From NCBI GenBank assembly GCA_937128785.1, contig CAKZMS010000718.1:1-5046 (forward strand): a stretch of DNA of 5,046 nucleotides, written 5' to 3'. The notes under the pieces are model-generated. The model searched no databases, was not told the origin of the DNA, and worked only from the letters and a program-made list of their open reading frames with translations. Positions within the stretch are counted from its first letter, which is position 1, and every line of letters begins with the position of its first letter. Below are positions 1 to 5,046 of this stretch, in pieces. This stretch comes from an uncultured Opitutaceae bacterium. Its GTDB lineage: Bacteria > Verrucomicrobiota > Verrucomicrobiia > Opitutales > Opitutaceae. The position numbers were made by a program, and so were the translations under genes.

Positions 1-618
1 CCCGATCATTGTCACAGGAAGTTGGCGCTGGGATGCGCGATGCAACGCCGTAATGAGAGCAGCCAATTGCTCTTCGGCGACATATTGTAATTCGTCGATG
101 AACATCACCGCACAGGTGTCGGCAGCTTGGGCGGCTTTTCCAATCGCTTCGAGGAGGTCCTGCAGATCCGATTCGAGGTCACCATTGTCCGCCAGTCCAG
201 GTTCTGGTTCCAAATCGAGGCCCACCTCGATATCCTGATACTTCAATTTCATCGCTTGCACGAACCCCGCCAGTCCTTGCAGGGCTCTTTGCGCGAGGTC
301 CTTCGCGGCCTCGCGACGAGATAATTTTAGCAATACAGTTCGCAGTTGAGGTGCGAGCATCGCTGGTAGAGATCGGCGCTCGGGGGCCTCCACCCGGATA
401 GTGAAGCATCCCGCTTGCTCCGCATCCTCCCGCATCCGGTCAAGCAGCACGGTCTTACCCACTCCTCTAAGACCCACCAACAAAACGCTTTTCGCGGGCC
501 GACCGATTTTAATCCGTTCGAGTGCGATATAGACGGCCTTGCGAACCTCGTCGCGACCGGCCAGCTCAGGAGGCGGAGACCCGGCACCGGGGGCATAGGG
601 GTTTCTAATGGCATCCAT
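1..618 (-). CDS. AAA-type ATP-binding protein, N-terminal 206 residues (3' end beyond window)
   Basis: The frame is open from an ATG at 618-616 to base 1 with no stop, so the gene is cut by the window's left edge. The protein begins MDAIRNPYAPGAG, followed by a PPPELAGRDE segment at residues 16-25. A Walker A P-loop, GLRGVGKT, lies at residues 49-56 after a hydrophobic strand (SVLLV). A Walker B strand, VMFIDE, lies at residues 171-176. A further strand, PVTMIG, at the cut end is where sensor 1 would follow. Residues 100-165 are charged and probably helical. The layout fits the AAA_16-like ATPases annotated simply as ATP-binding protein; the lid and C-terminal domain are not visible. No Shine-Dalgarno motif precedes the ATG, but the start fits the conserved N-terminus. 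Third-position GC is about 58% over the first 55 codons after the start (hand count), visibly lower than in the PFK and receptor genes, which hints at different ancestry. The specific role is unknown. The ATPase fold is nearly certain; the family is probable. Confidence 0.88.
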   Translation of the reverse strand, partial: MDAIRNPYAPGAGSPPPELAGRDEVRKAVYIALERIKIGRPAKSVLLVGLRGVGKTVLLDRMREDAEQAGCFTIRVEAPERRSLPAMLAPQLRTVLLKLSRREAAKDLAQRALQGLAGFVQAMKLKYQDIEVGLDLEPEPGLADNGDLESDLQDLLEAIGKAAQAADTCAVMFIDELQYVAEEQLAALITALHRASQRQLPVTMIG

Positions 619-746
619 GGGGTGGTTTATAGCTACCTTACTCTAAATTACAATAAGTTTATAAATAGGATAAGGTTCATTGAATCGTCCCTACTTCAAC
701 AAGTATGAGAAGAAACCATTGGAGGTGGAATCCAGATTAGGAAGGC
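619..746. other. AT-rich intergenic region between receptor stop and ATPase start
   Basis: This 128-base gap stands out by composition: 26 of 80 bases are G or C in 621-700, against clearly GC-rich genes on both sides. I see no convincing hairpin with a T tract after the receptor stop, so read-through into the ATPase is possible. The AT-rich part is where a promoter for the leftward ATPase would sit. The best pair I can find on the minus strand is TTCAAT, 17 bases, TAAACT, which matches the sigma-70 consensus only weakly. I therefore do not call a promoter. Confidence 0.4.
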
Positions 747-2777
747 TCAGAACAGCAGCGTCAGCTCGGCTTGCCAGGTGCGGGGGGCTCCGGGGGTGCC
801 GTGGAAGGTTCCCGGAGTGATGGCGCTGTAGTATTCCTCGTCGGTCAGGTTACGGCCGCTGACGCTGATACGATACTTGTCGGTCGCATAACCGATGCGG
901 GCGTCGAGCAGGGTGTAGGTGTCCTGGGCAAAAGTTGGGTCCTCAGCCTCGGTGTAGTAGGTCTTGCCGAGGGTGGTAAGGCTGGCGCCGGCGAAGAAGC
1001 CTGATTCGTGCTGATAGTGAGCCCGGAGGTGCAGGTCATAGCTCGGCACGTAGGGCACACGATTGCCGTCAAAGACGGTGCCGGCGTAGGGGTCGGTGAA
1101 GTTACTCAGGGTGGTATCGGTCAGGCCGTAGGCGGCCGACAGGTCGAGGCCTTTGGCGGGCCGCCAGGTGAGTTCCAGTTCGCCGCCAATGGACTCGGCG
1201 GAGTCGGCGTTGACGACGAGGTAGTCATCCGCGCCGTTCGGGGCGGTGGCGAAGGAGCGTTCGATTTGGTAGTCATCGATGTCGTAGAAGTAGGCGCGAA
1301 CGGTTACGGCGTAGCGGCCATCGGCGGTGGCGTGGGTGACGCCGGCTTCGTAGGCGGTGGTGTATTCGGCGTCGTAGGGGGCGAGGACGGCATTGCCGGT
1401 GAAGGCGGAGAAGCCGCCGGTTTTATAGCCCATGGCGAAGTTGGCGAAGGCGGTGGTGCCGTTGCCGAGATCATAGCGGGCGTTGAGGTGAGGCAGCGCG
1501 GTTTCGGATTCGTGTTTGGCCAGGGTGACTTGGGGCACGGGAATGATCTCGATGCGCTCGGAATCCATCTCGGTGCTGACTCCGCGCAGGCCGAGGGTGA
1601 TGTCGAGCGCATCGGTAGCGGCGAAGGTCGCTTCACCAAAGATGGCGAGATCGGTCACGTCGAATTGGTAGGTCGATTCTTCGAAGGTGAAACCGCCGAA
1701 CTGGCGCACGAAACCGCCGTTGGTTTGACCGTCGTTGAAGAATCCACCGATCCGCCATTCGAGATCACTGCCTGCGGCACTGGTGAAGATGATCTCCTCG
1801 CTGAGGTTCTGCTGTTGAAGGGTCGAGCCGTTGCCGAGCTCGGCGAAGCCGAAGTCGAGCGTGTTGGAGTAGGGACCCATGTCCCAATCGGAATAGCCGG
1901 TGGTGGCAGTGAGGCGGCCGGAACCGAGTTCAAAGGCGGCGGTGAGGGCCAGGTTGAAGGAATCGAGTTCCGCCACGCCTTCAGCCGAGCGTTGCACTTC
2001 GTGGTAGGGACCACCGAGGGGAACGAGGGGTTGGGCGCCGTCGCGGGCCTGGAGGAAGTTGCCCAGCAGGGTGACCTCGACGGTCTCGGTAGGGCGCCAA
2101 CGGAAGCGGGCTAGGGCGGTGGCGGTTTCTTTGTAGTCCACATCCTGGTCGAGCGTGGTGTTGGTCACGTAGCCATCGCGCTCGCTGTAAGTGGCGGCGA
2201 CGTAGGCATCGCCCTTGGCGTTGTTGGCGGAGGAAGCGGTGTAGGTCGCGGAGAGGTGGCCGTAGTCACCCGCGGAAACGGCGAGTGAGCCGGAAGCGCG
2301 ATCGGTGTTGGGCGGCGTGGAGAGCAGCAGGATGCCACCGGGACCACTCCGGCCGAAGCGGGTGCCGGCGCCGGGGCCGCGGAGGAGCTCACCTTGGGTG
2401 AAGCCGGTCAGATCGGAAGGGAACGTAAAGCCGCTGCCGAGGGGAAGGTCGTCCAGATAGATCGTTACCGCCGGGGCGCCGAAGATGGGCGTGTTGGTGA
2501 GGCCGCGGATGGCGAAGGTATCGGTAAAGGAGCGGGACTGGTTGCTACCCACGGCGAAGCCGGCGATCTCGGCGGCGAGGGCGGGCAGGGCGAAGTCGGG
2601 CTGGGTGACATCCGCATTCAGGATGACTTGGGTCGTGGGGCTGGCCGTGGTGGTGGTCAGCCGGGTCGTGGTGACTTCAAATTCCGGTGCCTGGACCACG
2701 CCGGGGGCGGTGGTTTGGGCGAGGGCAAAAGTGCAACTCAGTGGCAGGGCGGCGAGGAGTCGGAAGGGGCGGGTCAT
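747..2777 (-). CDS. TonB-dependent outer-membrane receptor, 676 residues
   Basis: This is an outer-membrane active transporter energised by TonB-ExbBD. A signal peptide occupies residues 1-20 (basic MTRPFR, hydrophobic core, cleavage after ALA before QTT). A Thr-rich segment (EFEVTTTRL, residues 32-40) sits where the TonB-box/plug start is expected. The plug spans roughly 34-155, with IRG at 90-92, YLDDLPLG at 107-114, and RGPGAGTRFG at 133-142 followed by GPGGILLL. The barrel fills about 165-676, with alternating strands and the usual C-terminus: RNLTDEEYY near the end and a final Phe (LTLLF). The length is at the small end for the family. The ATG at 2777 is chosen because it begins the signal peptide; the frame is open for 55 more codons to 2942, but that part is Pro-rich and runs through a repeat. 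No Shine-Dalgarno motif is visible. The substrate cannot be read from sequence: a siderophore, cobalamin or carbohydrate is possible. No SusD-like partner or transporter gene is in the window. Confidence 0.95.
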   Translation of the reverse strand: MTRPFRLLAALPLSCTFALAQTTAPGVVQAPEFEVTTTRLTTTTASPTTQVILNADVTQPDFALPALAAEIAGFAVGSNQSRSFTDTFAIRGLTNTPIFGAPAVTIYLDDLPLGSGFTFPSDLTGFTQGELLRGPGAGTRFGRSGPGGILLLSTPPNTDRASGSLAVSAGDYGHLSATYTASSANNAKGDAYVAATYSERDGYVTNTTLDQDVDYKETATALARFRWRPTETVEVTLLGNFLQARDGAQPLVPLGGPYHEVQRSAEGVAELDSFNLALTAAFELGSGRLTATTGYSDWDMGPYSNTLDFGFAELGNGSTLQQQNLSEEIIFTSAAGSDLEWRIGGFFNDGQTNGGFVRQFGGFTFEESTYQFDVTDLAIFGEATFAATDALDITLGLRGVSTEMDSERIEIIPVPQVTLAKHESETALPHLNARYDLGNGTTAFANFAMGYKTGGFSAFTGNAVLAPYDAEYTTAYEAGVTHATADGRYAVTVRAYFYDIDDYQIERSFATAPNGADDYLVVNADSAESIGGELELTWRPAKGLDLSAAYGLTDTTLSNFTDPYAGTVFDGNRVPYVPSYDLHLRAHYQHESGFFAGASLTTLGKTYYTEAEDPTFAQDTYTLLDARIGYATDKYRISVSGRNLTDEEYYSAITPGTFHGTPGAPRTWQAELTLLF

Positions 2778-2830
2778 GGGACGAACGTAAGAGCGTTGTT
2801 TTTCCGGCGGTGGAGGCAACGCAAACCCGT

Positions 2831-2844
2831 GTGAAACGTTTGCA
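2831..2844. promoter_or_regulatory. Possible LacI-family-like operator upstream of the receptor
   Basis: The sequence GTGAAACGTTTGCA contains the perfect 8-base palindrome AAACGTTT (2834-2841), centred on CG as in LacI-family operators such as TGAAACGTTTCA. A second dyad overlaps it, with GCAAAC at 2821-2826 and GTTTGC at 2838-2843. It lies about 54-67 bases upstream of the receptor ATG, where an operator could act. One short palindrome can occur by chance and no regulator gene is in view. Confidence 0.25.
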
Positions 2845-2865
2845 GGTGGGCGGTGAGGCAGAGGG

Positions 2866-2941
2866 TGTCGGGCGTAAAGCCCGACCCACCGCAATGCGAC
2901 GCAGTATGAATGTGGGTGTGGGTCGGGCTTTACGCCCGACA
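2866..2941. repeat. Perfect 24-bp inverted repeat, REP-like palindrome pair
   Basis: Bases 2866-2889 and 2918-2941 are exact reverse complements over all 24 positions, with a 28-base spacer. Each arm is also a hairpin by itself: GTCGGGC, a five-base loop (GTAAA or TTTAC), then GCCCGAC, giving a 7-bp stem at 2867-2885 and 2922-2940. The whole unit could fold as one 24-bp stem or as two small stems. Such intergenic palindrome pairs in opposite orientation resemble REP/BIME elements, which are spread by RAYT-type transposases in other bacteria. Membership of a dispersed family is inferred, since only one pair lies in this window. There is no T tract, so it is not a typical terminator. The spacer also holds TGTGGG twice in tandem (2911-2922). 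Confidence 0.85.
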
Positions 2942-2955
2942 TTCAGTCCCGGACC

Positions 2956-2985
2956 AATAAAACGGCCTCCCGGTGAAGGGAGGCC
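2956..2985 (-). terminator. Rho-independent terminator of the phosphofructokinase gene
   Basis: On the minus strand, an 8-bp GC-rich stem (GGCCTCCC paired with GGGAGGCC, bases 2964-2985) with a six-base loop, TTCACC, is followed at once by GTTTTATT. It starts 28 bases after the PFK stop codon. The stem is perfect, and the T tract lies only on the leftward side, so it serves the PFK transcript. It should separate the PFK from the receptor gene downstream. Confidence 0.85.
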
Positions 2986-3013
2986 ATCGAAAAGGGGAGG
3001 CTGTCGCCGAAGC

Positions 3014-4276
<1,263 letters not shown>

Positions 4277-4408
4277 GGTGTGTGTGTCTTAAAATACGGG
4301 AAAGGGTGTTACTTACGTGAAGGGAGAAACTGGCCCGCGGGGAGAGCGGGTGGCAAACCGAAAGTTGGGAAGGGGCAAATATGCCCTCTCGCCGGGTCTT
4401 TCAGGGGG
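4277..4408. other. Intergenic region between purB and the phosphofructokinase; weak terminator and promoter candidates
   Basis: This is a 132-base gap on the leftward path. A 5-bp hairpin with a four-base loop (GGGCA-TATT-TGCCC, 4373-4386) lies 22 bases after the purB stop, but no T run follows, so termination would be weak. Nearer the PFK start, the minus strand reads TTCACG (4316-4321), 19 bases, then TATTTT (4291-4296). This is a poor, slightly over-spaced sigma-70-like pair, placing a start about 10 bases before the ATG at best. Neither signal is strong. The gap size alone suggests a separate promoter for the PFK, but co-transcription with purB cannot be excluded. Confidence 0.3.
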
Positions 4409-5046
4409 CTAGAGGAGCTTGCCGGGCTGGAGGGAGGAGGCCCCTTTGATCCGGCGGGCGGCGGCTCGGGCGGTGGAATTGAAGGAATCCACCTGGGCGG
4501 GAGCGGCGCCCACGAAACGGTCCGTATCCTGCAAAATGGCCTTAATTTCGGCCTTCGATAGGCCCAAACGGGTGTCGGCGGCGAGGCGATCCACCATGGC
4601 GGGTTCCTGGCCTTCCCGGATCGCGGCGGCGGCGGCGAGGGCGTGTTCCTTGATGGCCGCGTGGGCGGTTTCGCGTCCCGCCCCGGCTTTGACGGCGGCC
4701 ATCATGATGGTGGTTGTCGCGAGGAACGGCAGGTTGCGGGCGGACTCGGCGGCGATGACCTTGGGGAAGACGGTGACCTGATTCAGGACGTTGAGCAGCG
4801 TCTCAAGGAGGCCATCGATGGCGTAAAACGCGTCCGGCAGGGCGACGCGGCGAACGACGGAGCAGGAGACGTCACCTTCGTTCCACTGGTCACCGGCGAG
4901 GGCGCCGGTCATCGTGACGTAGCCCGAGAGGATGGTGGAGAATCCGCAGATGCGCTCGCAGTTGCGGGCGTTCATCTTATGCGGCATGGCCGATGAACCG
5001 ACCTGGCCTTTTTGAAAACCCTCGGTGAGCAGCCCTTGGCCGGCCA
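4409..5046 (-). CDS. purB: Adenylosuccinate lyase, C-terminal 211 residues (5' end beyond window)
   Basis: This enzyme of the fumarase/aspartase superfamily cleaves SAICAR to AICAR plus fumarate and adenylosuccinate to AMP plus fumarate, acting twice in purine synthesis as a cytosolic homotetramer. The visible part starts inside the gene: the frame is open to base 5046, and the ATG at 4987 is an internal Met of the signature loop, not the start. The superfamily signature GSSAMPHKMN occupies partial residues 16-25 and carries the mobile-loop serines; ARNCERI follows. Next come QWNEGDVSCSVVRRVALPD and NLPFLATTTIMMAAV, both typical of the PurB subtype seen in actinobacteria such as Mycobacterium, and different from the E. 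coli-type GSSTMPHKVNP. Family length is about 470 residues, so somewhat under half is present. The helical C-terminal domain ends normally (SLQPGKLL, TAG stop). The position after MN is Ala, where many relatives have Pro or Thr. I am very sure of the family. Confidence 0.95.
   Translation of the reverse strand, partial: AGQGLLTEGFQKGQVGSSAMPHKMNARNCERICGFSTILSGYVTMTGALAGDQWNEGDVSCSVVRRVALPDAFYAIDGLLETLLNVLNQVTVFPKVIAAESARNLPFLATTTIMMAAVKAGAGRETAHAAIKEHALAAAAAIREGQEPAMVDRLAADTRLGLSKAEIKAILQDTDRFVGAAPAQVDSFNSTARAAARRIKGASSLQPGKLL

Noticed and set aside
327..614. Minus-strand frame of 95 codons starting at 614
   Set aside because: It is out of frame with the ATPase, which reads from 618 and shows Walker A and B motifs; its own product (Trp/Cys-rich) resembles nothing.
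415..708. Plus-strand frame of 97 codons covering the ATPase start and the AT-rich gap
   Set aside because: It is antisense to the ATPase N-terminus with no motif, and its end in AT-rich DNA only reflects the lack of stops.
1008..2114. Plus-strand open frame of 368 codons
   Set aside because: It lies wholly antisense within the TonB receptor gene, is extremely Gly/Val/Glu-rich and has no recognisable motif.
2721..2777. Possible lipoprotein signal (LPLSC) at the receptor N-terminus
   Set aside because: The residues before Cys are P-L-S, which do not fit the lipobox (L/V/I, A/S/T/V/I, G/A/S, C). A standard cleavage after ALA fits better.
2778..2942. In-frame 55-residue N-terminal extension of the TonB receptor from an ATG at 2942
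   Set aside because: The extension is Pro/His/Arg-rich, passes through both arms of the inverted repeat, and would bury the signal peptide that starts at the 2777 ATG.
4409..4987. A complete 192-residue gene starting at the ATG at 4987
   Set aside because: This Met belongs to the GSSAMPHK signature loop, and the frame stays open and conserved to the window edge, so it is an internal codon of purB.

Overview
The window is high-GC bacterial chromosome. Everything I can call lies on the minus strand. In transcription order (right to left) there are four genes: the C-terminal part of adenylosuccinate lyase (purB), a complete non-ATP-type phosphofructokinase, a complete TonB-dependent outer-membrane receptor, and the N-terminal part of an AAA-type ATPase that runs off the left edge. 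The receptor implies a Gram-negative (diderm) cell. The combination of a PPi-type PFK of about 420 residues, a small TonB receptor, very high third-position GC, no Shine-Dalgarno motifs and GTCGGGC-type dispersed palindromes makes me favour a Verrucomicrobiota (Opitutaceae-like) genome. That assignment is inference, because no rRNA or marker gene is present.

Right part (3014-5046): purB and the PFK are housekeeping genes of purine synthesis and glycolysis. A 132-base gap separates them, holding a weak hairpin after purB and a weak promoter-like pair before the PFK. A clear intrinsic terminator at 2956-2985 closes the PFK transcript.

Middle (2778-3013): this 236-base gap holds the terminator, a perfect 24-bp inverted repeat whose arms are themselves hairpins (a REP-like pair), and a small CG-centred dyad resembling a LacI-family operator about 55 bases upstream of the receptor start. 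The receptor therefore probably forms its own transcription unit. Its frame stays open upstream through the repeat, but the signal peptide places the start at 2777, not 2942.

Left part (1-746): the receptor ends at 747. It is followed by an AT-rich 128-base gap and then a Walker A/Walker B ATPase starting at 618. The ATPase has more relaxed codon use than its neighbours and may be accessory or acquired DNA. No RNA gene, CRISPR array, insertion sequence or recognisable new multi-gene system is visible. The least ordinary elements are the ATPase, which needs its missing left-hand context, and the repeat pair.
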